From contig NZ_AUAX01000001.1 of NCBI RefSeq assembly GCF_000428945.1, positions 434,001 to 498,000 of the forward strand: 64,000 bases of DNA, given 5' to 3'. The notes below the pieces were generated by a model. That model searched no databases. It was not told where the DNA came from and saw nothing but the letters and a program-made list of their open reading frames with translations. Shown in pieces: positions 52,352 to 61,023 of this stretch. A program made the position numbers and the translations under genes. Within the stretch, counting starts at the first letter, position 1; each line of letters opens with the position of its first letter. This DNA comes from Hamadaea tsunoensis DSM 44101. GTDB lineage: Bacteria; Actinomycetota; Actinomycetes; Mycobacteriales; Micromonosporaceae.

Positions 52352-53092
52352 CTATTCGTACTGCTCTTTCGGCGGCTCTATCGGGCGCCAGGCCGTCACC
52401 TCGACGAACGGGATGATCTCGCCGTTGACCCCATCCTTGACCTGCTGGTCGCTGTATGTGCCCTCGACCTCCACCCAGGAGTCGTCGGCGAGACCGGTCG
52501 GGCCCTGGCCGGCGAAGCCGACCTTGATCGGCCGGGCGTCCGCCGCGCAGCAGGAGAGGATCATGCGGGCGAGGATCTGCCGGCCGTCCGCTCCCGTGGT
52601 GAGGAAGCCGGTGAGGCGTACCTTGCGGTCGCCGAGGGACTGCCCTTTGTCGAAGACCGCCCGGGACGCGTAGTCGAGCATCGTCAGCGGGACGACGTCG
52701 CCGGCCGGCAGCGGCGGGAAGTCCGACTGGTCGGCCGTGGACAGGGCGGTGCCGGACTGGCCGGCGGCGTAGGAGCCCATGGCGGGCGGGGCCACGAGGA
52801 GCAGGCCGAGGACGGGGGCGATGATCAGCCAGCCGATCATCGGCTCCCGGTGCGGCTTGCCGTCCCCGTGGTCGTGCCCGTCATCGCCCCCGTGATCGTG
52901 CTCGCGCTCGTCGGTGGACCGGAATTCGTACCACAGTGTCATGATCGCGGCGAGGACGAGCAGGACGCCCGCGCAGATGAGGAAGGGGCGCAGCCCTGCC
53001 TTCACGTACCGCAGGTAGAGATCGGTCAGGCTGGTACGCAGAACCGCCCCGCCGAGCAGCAGCATGATGACCGCTTGGGCCTGCCTGTTCAC
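52352..53092 (-). CDS. TIGR03943 family membrane protein (YcgQ/UPF0703-like)
   Basis: 246-residue protein. Two transmembrane helices lie near residues 35-55 and 85-110, with a His/Asp-rich loop between them (EREHDHGGDDGHDHGDGKPH) suited to metal binding. The C-terminal extracytoplasmic domain has LTGFLTTGADGRQILARMILSCCAADARPIKVGF. The Cys pair and overall plan match TIGR03943 proteins. Its GTG start overlaps the stop of the DUF318 permease gene (GTGA). The pair is conserved in many bacteria and has been linked to metal handling. Function unproven. Confidence 0.88.
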   Translation of the reverse strand: MNRQAQAVIMLLLGGAVLRTSLTDLYLRYVKAGLRPFLICAGVLLVLAAIMTLWYEFRSTDEREHDHGGDDGHDHGDGKPHREPMIGWLIIAPVLGLLLVAPPAMGSYAAGQSGTALSTADQSDFPPLPAGDVVPLTMLDYASRAVFDKGQSLGDRKVRLTGFLTTGADGRQILARMILSCCAADARPIKVGFAGQGPTGLADDSWVEVEGTYSDQQVKDGVNGEIIPFVEVTAWRPIEPPKEQYE

Positions 53093-54099
53093 AGGAACAC
53101 CGCCCCCAGCCCGAGGCCGACCGCGACCGCCGCGACGAACGTGGTCGGGGCGAACCGGAACGCGAACCGGCGGCCGAAGACACCGGCCTGCATGGACATC
53201 AGTTTGAGGTCCACCATGGGCCCGACGAGCAGGAACGCGAGCCGGGCGGTCAGCGAGAACTGGGACAGCGAGGCGGCCACGAACGCGTCGGCCTCCGAGC
53301 AGATCGACAGCAGTACGGCGAGCAGCCCGAGCGCGACGACCGACAGGAACGGGTGCGCGGCGACGAGCAGCAGCCAGCGTTCGGGGACGAAGACGTTGAT
53401 GGTGGCCGCCGCCGCGGCACCGAGGGCCAGGTAGCCGCCCGCGTGGATGATGTCGTGCCGGCAGGAGGCCCAGAACGCCCGGCCGCGCGCGAGGTCGTCG
53501 AGTTCCGGGCGGTGCGGCAGCTTGATCCATTCCGCCTTGCCGAGGCGCAGCCAGAGCCAGCCCATGAGCGTCGCGATGATCAGGCTGCCGACCGCGCGCA
53601 GTACCACGATCCCGGGCCGGCCGGGGAAGGCGACGGCGGTCGCGGTGAGCACGATCGGGTTCACCGCCGGGGCGGCCAGCAGGAACGCGAGCGCGGCCGC
53701 CGGGGTGACCCCGCGGCGCATGAGGGAGCCGGCGATCGGTACCGAGCCGCACTCGCAGCCGGGCAGGATCACGCCCGCGCAACTGGCCACCGGTACGGCG
53801 AGCGCGGGATGGCTCGGCAGCGCCTTGGCCCAGAAGCCCCGGGGCACGTACACGGCGATCACGGCCGAGAGCACGACACCGAAGACGAGGAAGGGCGTCG
53901 CCTGCACCATCACCGACACGAACACCGTCGTCCAGGTGGCGATCCGCTGGCCGGACAGCAGCCCGGCGAGGGGCGCGCGCAGCAGGACCAGCAGGATCAG
54001 CAGCCCGGCCAGGATCTCCACCGAGCCGATCCGGCGGCGTGTCGCGGCTGGTCGGGACGGTGTGCCGGGCGGCGTACGCGGCGGCGAGACTGTCGTCAC
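53089..54099 (-). CDS. DUF318/UPF0718 permease (YcgR/ArsP-like)
   Basis: 336-residue membrane protein with about eight transmembrane segments. It carries the family motifs FLVFGVVLSAVIAVYVPRGFW, CAGVILPGCECGSVPIAGSLMRRG (two Cys) and SICSEADAFVAASLSQFS. Relatives include ArsP organoarsenical exporters and B. subtilis YcgR. The start is probably GTG 54099, with the upstream 20 codons reading into the promoter; TACCGT lies eight bases before it. Probably exports a metal or metalloid complex together with the downstream TIGR03943 protein. Inference. Confidence 0.88.
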   Translation of the reverse strand: MTTVSPPRTPPGTPSRPAATRRRIGSVEILAGLLILLVLLRAPLAGLLSGQRIATWTTVFVSVMVQATPFLVFGVVLSAVIAVYVPRGFWAKALPSHPALAVPVASCAGVILPGCECGSVPIAGSLMRRGVTPAAALAFLLAAPAVNPIVLTATAVAFPGRPGIVVLRAVGSLIIATLMGWLWLRLGKAEWIKLPHRPELDDLARGRAFWASCRHDIIHAGGYLALGAAAAATINVFVPERWLLLVAAHPFLSVVALGLLAVLLSICSEADAFVAASLSQFSLTARLAFLLVGPMVDLKLMSMQAGVFGRRFAFRFAPTTFVAAVAVGLGLGAVFL

Positions 54100-54163
54100 G
54101 AAACCGTACGGTACCGGCCGAAAGAGTGTTACGGTACGCGCCACAAGTGAATAGAACACAGAC

Positions 54164-54275
54164 GACAGGGGAGCGCACAGCGCTGAGAGTGCGGCCGGGC
54201 AACCGGGCCGCAGACCCTCGAACCTGATCTGGACAAGGCGTTGCCGACGGCCGCCCGATGCCAGCGTAGGGAGTC
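54164..54275 (+). ncRNA. TPP (thiamine pyrophosphate) riboswitch
   Basis: The conserved core is unmistakable: AGGGGAGCGC, GCTGAGAGTGCGG, CCGCAGACCCTCGAACCTGATCTGG and ATGCCAGCGTAGGGAGT. These form the P1-P5 elements of the THI element. It precedes the YkoE gene by about 150 bases and lets thiamine pyrophosphate switch off the ECF transporter operon. Confidence 0.96.
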
Positions 54276-54296
54276 GGTCTCACCACCTCACCGTTG

Positions 54297-54339
54297 CGCC
54301 CTGCCGTATCACCCCTTATGGGATGATTCGGGCAGGGCG
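54297..54339 (+). terminator. Riboswitch expression-platform hairpin
   Basis: CGCCCTGCC (54297-54305) pairs with GGCAGGGCG (54331-54339), and the inner ATCACCCC-TTAT-GGGATGAT extends the stem. A T/C-rich run follows (TGCGTCTTCTCCT). It lies between the aptamer and YkoE and probably acts as a terminator controlled by the riboswitch. Confidence 0.6.
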
Positions 54340-54425
54340 TGCGTCTTCTCCTGGTTCGCGCCGGGATCCCGGCCAGGGGTTCCGCCGACCGGCCGCTCCG
54401 GCGGCCAGAACTGGGAGTCACCATC

Positions 54426-55010
54426 ATGCAGGGCAACCGCTGGCGGACGGTCGACATCGTCGTCACCGCCATCATCGCCGTCGCCTTCGGCGTCATCTTC
54501 TGGGCCTGGAACCTGTTGTGGTTCGGGCCGTTCTCGGCCGCCTTCGCGGCGTTCCCGCCGGCGGGCGCGGTCGTGACCGGCGTCTGGTTCGTACCCGCCG
54601 TCCTCGCGCCGCTGATCGTCCGCAAGCCGGGCGCCGGCCTCTTCGCCGAACTGGTCGCGGCCACGGTCTCGGCCCTCATCGGCTCCGGCTGGGGCCTGTC
54701 CGTCCTCTGGTACGGCCTCGCCCAGGGCGCGGCCGGCGAACTCGGCTTCGCGCTCGGCCGGTACCGGCGCTGGGGCCTGACCCAGGCCGTCCTCTCCGGC
54801 GCCCTCATCGGCGCGGCGGCGTCCACTCTGGACCTCACCACCACGTCGTACGGCGAATGGTCGGCCGGCTGGCAGGTCGCGTACACGCTGATCCAGATGG
54901 CCAGCGGGGCGCTCATCGCGGGCGCCGGTTCCGCCGGCCTGACCCGGGCCCTCGGCCAGACCGGCGTCCTCGCACCGTTCCCCTCGGGCCGGACCCGCGA
55001 GCTCGTCTGA
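54426..55010 (+). CDS. ykoE: ECF transporter S component, YkoE family (thiamine/HMP)
   Basis: 194-residue membrane protein with about six transmembrane helices, the substrate-binding subunit of a thiamine-related ECF transporter. RTVDIVVTAIIAVAFGVIFWAWN at the N terminus and GAASTLDLTTTSYGEWSAGWQ are typical YkoE patterns. Substrate assignment (thiamine or its HMP moiety) rests on the family and the TPP riboswitch. GGGAG lies seven bases before the ATG. Its stop overlaps the ATPase start by one base (TGATG). Confidence 0.92.
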   Translation: MQGNRWRTVDIVVTAIIAVAFGVIFWAWNLLWFGPFSAAFAAFPPAGAVVTGVWFVPAVLAPLIVRKPGAGLFAELVAATVSALIGSGWGLSVLWYGLAQGAAGELGFALGRYRRWGLTQAVLSGALIGAAASTLDLTTTSYGEWSAGWQVAYTLIQMASGALIAGAGSAGLTRALGQTGVLAPFPSGRTRELV

Positions 55011-56389
55011 TGATCACCCTGGACGCGTACGGGTGGCGGCACGGGGGGCGCCGGGCCTGGGCGGTCCGCGGCGTCGACCTGCGGATCGAACGCGGGGAGC
55101 GCGTCCTGCTGCTCGGCCCGTCCGGGGCGGGCAAATCCACCTTGCTCTCGGCCCTCGCCGGACTGCTCGACACGGCGTCCGGCGAGGCCGAGGGCACCCT
55201 CAAGGTCGAGGGCCGGCCCGGCATCGTCTTCCAGGATCCCCAGGCCCAGCTCGTCATGACCCGCGCGGGCGACGAGGTGGCCTTCGGCCTGGAGAACCTC
55301 GCCTGGCCGGCCGCCGGCCTCTGGCCGCGCGTCGACGAGGTGCTCGCCCAGGTCGGCTTCCCTTACGACCGCGACCGGCCCACCGGCCGGCTGTCCGGCG
55401 GCGAGCAACAGCGCCTCGTCGTCGCGGCCGCCCTCGCGCCCAGGCCCGACCTGCTCCTGCTCGACGAGCCCACGGCCAACCTCGACCCCGCCGGGGCCGC
55501 GCTCGTGCGCGCCGCCCTCGCCGCCGTCGGCCCGGACGTCGCCACCGTCATCGTCGAACACCGCATCGCCGAGATCCTCCCGCTGATCACCCGGGTCGTC
55601 GTCCTCGACCCGGGCGGCGGCGTCCGCGCGGACGGGCCGCCCGGCCTGCTGTCCGGCCCGCTCGGCGCCGAACTCGCGGCCGCCGGCGTATGGGTCCCCG
55701 GCCATCCACTCCCCGCGAGGCCCGCGCTCCACTCACCCGGTGAGCCCCTCATCTCTACTTTCGATCTTCGAGTACGCCGGAACGCGTACTCGGACATGGT
55801 CGTGCAGGAGCGGGAGATCGTGGCCGTGACGGGGCCGAACGGAGTGGGCAAGTCGACGCTCGCCCTGGCCCTGGGCGGTCTGCTGCGACCGGCGGCGGGT
55901 CGCGTGTCCACAGCGGACGGTGAGCCGCACCGCTGGCGGGCGCGACGCCTGGCCGCGCGCATCGGATCGGTGTTCCAGAATCCGGAGCACCAGTTCGTGA
56001 CCCGGACCGTACGCGACGAGCTGGCCCTCGGCGGCACCAGCCCGGTACACGTCGACGAACTGCTGGACCGCCTGCACCTCGCGGAGCTGGCCCGGGCCAA
56101 CCCGTTCACGCTGTCGGGCGGGCAGGCGCGCCGGCTGAGCGTGGCGACCGCGCTCGCGGCCGCGCCCCGCCTGCTGATCCTGGACGAGCCGACGTTCGGC
56201 CAGGACCGTCGCACGTGGACGGAGATGGTGGACCTGCTCGCGGCGCTGCGCGACGAGGGCCACGGCATCGTGGCGGTGACCCACGATCCGGACCTGGTCA
56301 CGGCGCTGGACGCGCGGGAGGTGGCGCTGTCGGCTCCGCCCCAGGAGATTGCGCCGGTCGCTTTCTCGCGGGAAGGACGGCAGGGATGA
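55010..56389 (+). CDS. ykoD: Fused double ATPase of ECF transporter (YkoD type)
   Basis: 459 residues containing two ABC ATPase domains. The first has GPSGAGKSTLLSAL near residue 40, FQDPQAQLVMT, LSGGEQQRL and LLLLDEPTANLDP. The second has GPNGVGKSTLALAL near 275, FQNPEHQFVTRTV, LSGGQARRLSVATAL and LLILDEPTFGQD. FQxPxxQ in both halves is the ECF-type Q-loop. The protein thus provides both EcfA subunits. It is co-translated with EcfT (ATGA). Confidence 0.95.
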   Translation: MITLDAYGWRHGGRRAWAVRGVDLRIERGERVLLLGPSGAGKSTLLSALAGLLDTASGEAEGTLKVEGRPGIVFQDPQAQLVMTRAGDEVAFGLENLAWPAAGLWPRVDEVLAQVGFPYDRDRPTGRLSGGEQQRLVVAAALAPRPDLLLLDEPTANLDPAGAALVRAALAAVGPDVATVIVEHRIAEILPLITRVVVLDPGGGVRADGPPGLLSGPLGAELAAAGVWVPGHPLPARPALHSPGEPLISTFDLRVRRNAYSDMVVQEREIVAVTGPNGVGKSTLALALGGLLRPAAGRVSTADGEPHRWRARRLAARIGSVFQNPEHQFVTRTVRDELALGGTSPVHVDELLDRLHLAELARANPFTLSGGQARRLSVATALAAAPRLLILDEPTFGQDRRTWTEMVDLLAALRDEGHGIVAVTHDPDLVTALDAREVALSAPPQEIAPVAFSREGRQG

Positions 56390-57126
56390 CGACGCTGCTC
56401 GCCCGCCGGGCGCCCGTGGCCAAACTGGGCGCCGCCCTGACCCTGTCGGTCGCCGCCGTGCTGACCCTCGACCCCGTCGCGTTGGCCGTACTCGCCGCGA
56501 TCCCGCTGGTCACCGCCCCGCTCTTCGGCCTCTCCCCGCTCCGGCTGCTGCGCCGGGCGTGGCCGGCCTTCGCGGCGGCCGTCGGGATCATCCTGTCGCT
56601 GGCCCTCTTCTCGGCCGACCGCGGCGGCACCGTCTACGTCCACTTCGGACCGTTCCTGGTGACCTCGTCGGTGCTCGCCACCGCCGGGGCGTACGCGCTG
56701 CGGCTCGTGGCCCTCAGCCTGCCCGCGGTGCTGTTCACGGCCACCACGGACCCGACCGACCTCGCCGACTCCCTCGTCCAGCACGTACGCGCGCCCGCCC
56801 GGTTCGCGTACGGTGCGCTGGCCGCGTACCGGCTCGTGGGGCTGTTGACGGAGGAATACCAACAGCTCACGATGGCCCGCCGGGCCCGGGGCATCGACTC
56901 CGGCGGCAACCCCCTGCGCTGGGCGAAACTGTTCGCCGGAACCGCCTTCGGCCTGCTGGTCGGCGCCATCCGCCGAGGTACGCGCCTCGCCCAGGCCATG
57001 GACGCCCGCGGCTTCGACGCGGGGCTGCCGAGGACGATCGCCCGCCCGTCCCGGTTCGGGCCGCCGGATGTGGCCCTGCTGCTGGGCACGGTCTTCCTGG
57101 CCACCGTGCCTCTACTCGCCCTGTGA
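56386..57126 (+). CDS. ykoC: ECF transporter transmembrane T component
   Basis: 246-residue EcfT protein with about five transmembrane helices. It has the cytosolic coupling helices carrying Ala-Arg-Gly signatures: MARRARGIDSGG and RRGTRLAQAMDARGFD. These grip the two ATPase domains. Last gene of the YkoEDC-type operon under the TPP riboswitch. Confidence 0.94.
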   Translation: MTTLLARRAPVAKLGAALTLSVAAVLTLDPVALAVLAAIPLVTAPLFGLSPLRLLRRAWPAFAAAVGIILSLALFSADRGGTVYVHFGPFLVTSSVLATAGAYALRLVALSLPAVLFTATTDPTDLADSLVQHVRAPARFAYGALAAYRLVGLLTEEYQQLTMARRARGIDSGGNPLRWAKLFAGTAFGLLVGAIRRGTRLAQAMDARGFDAGLPRTIARPSRFGPPDVALLLGTVFLATVPLLAL

Positions 57127-57177
57127 CCACCCCGCCCGCGGCACTGAAGACGGCATCACCGGCGACCGGTGAGCCCG

Positions 57178-57240
57178 CGCGAGGAGCGGAGGCGAGATCG
57201 ACGAACCCGGGACAAAAGATCTTGAAGTGGATCTTGAACT
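57178..57240 (-). repeat. Long dispersed repeat, copy C (partial)
   Basis: Carries CGCGCGAGGAGCGGAGGCGA, GATCGACGAACCCGGGACAA and AAGATCTTGAAGTGGATCTT. It corresponds to the first part of the long repeat (inverted). It abuts the uppS stop codon at 57241. Confidence 0.8.
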
Positions 57241-58074
57241 CTATGCGGTGGCGACCGGGTTCGGGAGGGCTCCGCCGAAGCGCCGGTCGCGCTGCGCGTA
57301 CAGCTCGCAGGCCTGCCAGAGGTGGCGGCGGTCGAAGTCCGGCCACAGCACGTCCATATAGATCAGCTCGGCGTACGCGCTCTGCCACAGCAGGAAGTTC
57401 GAGGTCCGCTGCTCCCCCGACGGGCGCAGGAACAGGTCGACCTCCGGCACCTCCGGGTGGTAGAGGTGCTTGGCGACCGTCTTCTCGGTGATCCGGTCCG
57501 GGCTGAGCCGCCCGGCCGCCACCTCGCGGGCGATGGCCGCCGCCGCGTCGGCGATCTCCGCCTGGCCGCCGTAGTTGACGCAGAACTGGAGGGTCAGCTT
57601 GGTGTTGCCGCGGCTCATCTCCTCCGCGGTCTCCAGCTCGTCGATGACGCTCTTCCAGAGGCGACCGCGCCGGCCCGACCAGACCACGCGTACGCCGAGG
57701 TCGACGAGCTGGTCACGGCGGCGCCGGATGACGTCGCGGTTGAAGCCCATGAGGAAGCGGACCTCGTCGGGTGAGCGCTTCCAGTTCTCGGTCGAGAACG
57801 CGTACGCCGAGAGGTAGGGGACGCCGATCTCCAGCGCGCCCTCGATCGTGTCGAAGAGCGAGTATTCGCCCTGCTCGTGGCCTTTCGTCCGGGGCAGCCC
57901 GCGCTCCTTGGCCCAGCGGCCGTTGCCGTCCATGACGACCGCCACGTGCCGGGGCAGCATCTCGACCGGCAACGCGGGCGGTGTCGCACCGGACGGGTGC
58001 GGGGTCGGGAAGATCGGCTCCCGGGGGGCCGTGCTCCGCGAGGCGGACCGCCGCAGGCTGAGTTTCTTGATCAC
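57241..58074 (-). CDS. uppS: Isoprenyl transferase (undecaprenyl/decaprenyl diphosphate synthase)
   Basis: 277-residue cis-prenyltransferase making the C50-C55 lipid carrier for cell-wall glycans. The catalytic Asp and substrate loop [24 protein letters not shown] lie near residue 50; [15 protein letters not shown] and [23 protein letters not shown] follow. A short N-terminal extension precedes the catalytic domain. The GTG at 58074 overlaps the recO stop (GTGA), the usual actinobacterial recO-uppS arrangement. Confidence 0.96.
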   Translation of the reverse strand: MIKKLSLRRSASRSTAPREPIFPTPHPSGATPPALPVEMLPRHVAVVMDGNGRWAKERGLPRTKGHEQGEYSLFDTIEGALEIGVPYLSAYAFSTENWKRSPDEVRFLMGFNRDVIRRRRDQLVDLGVRVVWSGRRGRLWKSVIDELETAEEMSRGNTKLTLQFCVNYGGQAEIADAAAAIAREVAAGRLSPDRITEKTVAKHLYHPEVPEVDLFLRPSGEQRTSNFLLWQSAYAELIYMDVLWPDFDRRHLWQACELYAQRDRRFGGALPNPVATA

Positions 58075-58835
58075 GTGCGCTCTCCTCGATCGACCAGCGG
58101 TAGCGAGCGTAGCGCGCGTTCCATGTGCCACTGCAGGTGAGCCGCGACCAGGCCGCTGCACTCGCGGCGCTGCGCGGGCTCGGCCGCGTCGGCGGTCTTC
58201 CAGTCGCCGCCGAGCAGGGCGATCATCAGGTCGATCGTGAGCGGGTGGGGGTGGGCCGCGCCGGGCGGGCGGCAGTTGGGGCACACGCAGCCGCCGGCGG
58301 CGACGGAGAAGGCGCGGTGCCGGCCGGGAGTGGCGCAGACGGCGCACTCGGCGAGGGCGGGCGCCCAGCCCTCGTGGGCCATCGCCCGCAGCAGGTACGC
58401 GTCCAGCACCAGCGTCCCGGCGTGCTCGCCGTCCGCCAGTGCCCGCAGGGCGCCGAGGGTCAGCAGGAACAGCCGCAGGGCCGGCTGGTCCTCCTCCGAG
58501 GTGAGCCGCTCGGCGGTCTCCATGATCGCGCAGGCGGCCGTGTAGCGCGGATAGTCCTCGACGAAATGCTTGCCCAGCAGGGCCAGCCCCTCGACCTGCG
58601 AGATGGTGTGCAGCCCCGATCCCAGCGCCCACTGGACGTCGACGTGGCCGAACGGCTCCAGCCGGGCGCCGTAACGGGAGGTCATCTTGCGCACGCCGCG
58701 GGCGACCGCGCGGATGCGGCCGTGCCTGCGCGTCAGCAGGGTGATGATCCGGTCGGATTCACCGAGCTTCTGTACGCGCAGCACCACGGCGTCGTCACGC
58801 TGAAGGGGGCGGCGCATCCCAGGCACGTACGCCAT
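58071..58835 (-). CDS. recO: DNA repair protein RecO
   Basis: 254-residue RecO, loading RecA onto SSB-coated DNA together with RecR in the RecFOR pathway. An N-terminal OB-fold ([37 protein letters not shown]) is followed by an alpha-helical domain and a zinc finger ([10 protein letters not shown]...CVCPNC). The ATG at 58835 gives [15 protein letters not shown]; the ATG at 58817, just before RRPLQRDD, is an alternative. Confidence 0.95.
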   Translation of the reverse strand: MAYVPGMRRPLQRDDAVVLRVQKLGESDRIITLLTRRHGRIRAVARGVRKMTSRYGARLEPFGHVDVQWALGSGLHTISQVEGLALLGKHFVEDYPRYTAACAIMETAERLTSEEDQPALRLFLLTLGALRALADGEHAGTLVLDAYLLRAMAHEGWAPALAECAVCATPGRHRAFSVAAGGCVCPNCRPPGAAHPHPLTIDLMIALLGGDWKTADAAEPAQRRECSGLVAAHLQWHMERALRSLPLVDRGERT

Positions 58836-58859
58836 TGTGCCGCCCCCGTACGACTTGTT

Positions 58860-60326
58860 TTACAGCGCGGGCGGAGTGAGGGTTCCCACGACGGACTCGA
58901 CCGCCGCCGCGACCCGGTACATCTTGTCGTCGCGCAGCGTCCCGGCCATGATCTGGAAACCGACCGGCAGCCCCTCGGACAGCCCGGACGGCACCGAGAT
59001 CGCCGGACCGCCGTAGAGGTTGGTCGGGATGGTGAACAGGTCCGCCAGGTACATCTGGTACGGATCCGACGTCCGCGAGCCCAGCTCGAACGCCACGAAC
59101 GGGGTCGTCGGCGACACCAGCACGTCCACCTGCTCGAACGCGGCCGTGAAGTCGCGGGTGATCAGCGTACGCACCTTCTGGGCCTGGCCGTAGTAGGCGT
59201 CGTAGTAGCCGGACGAGAGCGCGTACGTGCCGATGATGATGCGGCGCTTCACCTCGGGGCCGAAACCCTGCTCCCGGGTCAGCGACATGACCTCTTCGAG
59301 CGAGTGGTTGCCGTCGTCCCCGGCCCGCAGACCGAAGCGGACACCGTCGAACCGGGCGAGGTTCGAGCTGCACTCGCTGGGCGCGATCAGGTAGTAGGCC
59401 GGCAGCGCGTACAGGAAGTGGGGGCAGGAGACCTCGACCACCTCGGCGCCGAGCTTGGCCAGGGCGTCGACCGTCTCGCGGAAGGAGGCCATGACGCCGG
59501 GCTCGGCGCCCTCCCCCGAGAACTCGCGGACCAGGCCGACCTTCACGCCCGTGAGGTCGCCGGTCGCCCCGAGCCGCGCGGCGGCCACGACGTCCGGCAC
59601 CGGCGCGTCGATGGACGTGGAGTCGCGCGGGTCGTGACCCGCGATCACCGCGTGCAGCAGGGCGGTGTCCTCGACCGTACGCGCGCACGGCCCGGGCGTG
59701 TCCAAAGAGGACGAGAACGCGATGAGCCCGTAACGGCTGGTGCCGCCGTAGGTGGGCTTGGCGCCGACGGTGCCGGTGACGGCGCCGGGCTGGCGGATGG
59801 ACCCGCCGGTGTCCGTGCCGATCGACAGCGGCGCCTCGTACGCGGCCAGCGCGGCGGCCGACCCGCCACCCGAACCGCCGGGGATGCGCGACAGGTCCCA
59901 CGGGTTGTACGTCGGCCCGTACGCGGAGTACTCGGTGGACGATCCCATGGCGAACTCGTCCATGTTCGTCTTGCCGAGCATCACCGTGCCGGCCGCCCGC
60001 AGCCGTTGCACGAGCGTGGCGTCGTAGGGCGGCTTCCAGCCTTCGAGGATCTTGGAGCCGGCGGTCGTCGGCACCCCCTCGGTGGCGAGCACGTCCTTGA
60101 CGGCGATCGGCACACCGGCCAGCGGCCCGAGGTTCTCGCCGTTCTTGATCCGCTCGTCGACCGCCCGGGCGGCGGCCAGCGCCCCCGCCTCGTCGACGTG
60201 CAGGAAGGCGCGTACCTTCCCGTCGACCTCGGCGATCCGGTCGAGGTGGGCCCGCGTGACCTCTTCCGACGACACTTCCCGGCTCGCGATCAACGCGCCG
60301 AGCTCGGCGGCGGTCTTCTTGATCAT
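58860..60326 (-). CDS. gatA: Aspartyl/glutamyl-tRNA amidotransferase subunit A
   Basis: 488-residue amidase-signature enzyme releasing ammonia from glutamine to convert Glu-tRNA-Gln (and Asp-tRNA-Asn). The Ser-cisSer-Lys triad is visible: Lys in [10 protein letters not shown], cis-Ser in [11 protein letters not shown] and nucleophile Ser in [15 protein letters not shown] 60326 follows gatC by two bases with GAGGAG upstream. gatB is not in the window. Confidence 0.97.
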   Translation of the reverse strand: MIKKTAAELGALIASREVSSEEVTRAHLDRIAEVDGKVRAFLHVDEAGALAAARAVDERIKNGENLGPLAGVPIAVKDVLATEGVPTTAGSKILEGWKPPYDATLVQRLRAAGTVMLGKTNMDEFAMGSSTEYSAYGPTYNPWDLSRIPGGSGGGSAAALAAYEAPLSIGTDTGGSIRQPGAVTGTVGAKPTYGGTSRYGLIAFSSSLDTPGPCARTVEDTALLHAVIAGHDPRDSTSIDAPVPDVVAAARLGATGDLTGVKVGLVREFSGEGAEPGVMASFRETVDALAKLGAEVVEVSCPHFLYALPAYYLIAPSECSSNLARFDGVRFGLRAGDDGNHSLEEVMSLTREQGFGPEVKRRIIIGTYALSSGYYDAYYGQAQKVRTLITRDFTAAFEQVDVLVSPTTPFVAFELGSRTSDPYQMYLADLFTIPTNLYGGPAISVPSGLSEGLPVGFQIMAGTLRDDKMYRVAAAVESVVGTLTPPAL

Positions 60327-60328
60327 GC

Positions 60329-60625
60329 TCACTCCTCGTCCAGGATGCGCGGTACGCGGAACCGCTCCTCGGCGACGTCCGGCGCACCGGCCAGCGCCTT
60401 CTCCCGCGGCAGGCACGGCGCGGGAACATCCTCGCGCAGCACGTTGACCAGCGGCACCGAGTGCGAGGTGGGCGGGATGTCGGCGGCGGCGACCTCGCCG
60501 ATCCGGGCGATCGACTGCAGGATCACGTCGAGCTGGCCGGCGAACATGTCCAGCTCCTGCTCGGTGACGGCGAGCCGCGACAGGCGCGCGAGGTGCGCGA
60601 CCTCCTCGCGGGAGATGGCAGTCAT
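60329..60625 (-). CDS. gatC: Aspartyl/glutamyl-tRNA amidotransferase subunit C
   Basis: 98-residue GatC, the small subunit wrapping GatA and GatB. The typical N terminus [36 protein letters not shown] is present, and [33 protein letters not shown] fits the C-terminal belt. It is translated just before gatA. Confidence 0.96.
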   Translation of the reverse strand: MTAISREEVAHLARLSRLAVTEQELDMFAGQLDVILQSIARIGEVAAADIPPTSHSVPLVNVLREDVPAPCLPREKALAGAPDVAEERFRVPRILDEE

Positions 60626-60730
60626 GACGCGCCCCCTACGAAGTCCGACGAAATATGCGGCAGCGAGTGCCCCCGAGAGTCTATTTGCCCGCCTGTCCTC
60701 GTCGTTCGTCGGGGCGTAGGGGTTTCTTCG

Positions 60731-60880
60731 GTCAAGATCAAGATCTTTTTTGTCCCGGGTTCGTCGATCTCACCTCCGCTCCTCGCGCGGGAGACCGTTC
60801 CGGCTCCTCCGCTTCGCTCCGGGGCCTCCACTGCCAGGTGAGTGGGGCGACGCATCATTCACCGCGGTTGGGTCGCGGTT
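60731..60880 (+). repeat. Long dispersed repeat, copy D
   Basis: Contains GTCAAGATCAAGATCTTTTT, TGTCCCGGGTTCGTCGATCT, CGCGCGGGAGACCGTTCCGG, CCTCCACTGCCAGGTGAGTG and GCATCATTCACCGCGGT. It closely matches copies A and B. 60626-61023 otherwise holds the gatC promoter region and a 68-bp element, with no gene. Confidence 0.85.
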
Positions 60881-60938
60881 TCCGCACGCGCTCGCTGACG
60901 CGAGTGTCACCCCAGCGCTCCACGCCCCCTTCTCTCGA

Positions 60939-61006
60939 CGATCTCGCGCGAATGTTCGGGCATATCGGGCATTCAGGACGGATTTCGAGACATTCGTGCA
61001 AGATCG
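60939..61006 (+). repeat. 68-bp palindromic element, copy i
   Basis: Arms CGATCTCGCGCGAATGTT and GACATTCGTGCAAGATCG. It ends 17 bp before the stop codon of the GGDEF-EAL gene. The arms are the most diverged in the set. Confidence 0.88.
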
Positions 61007-61023
61007 TCGGGGAAGGGCGAGGG

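Noticed and set aside
9353-61006. The 68-bp copies as a CRISPR-like array
   Set aside because: They are scattered over 50 kb, palindromic along their length and not separated by regular spacers. No cas gene is present.
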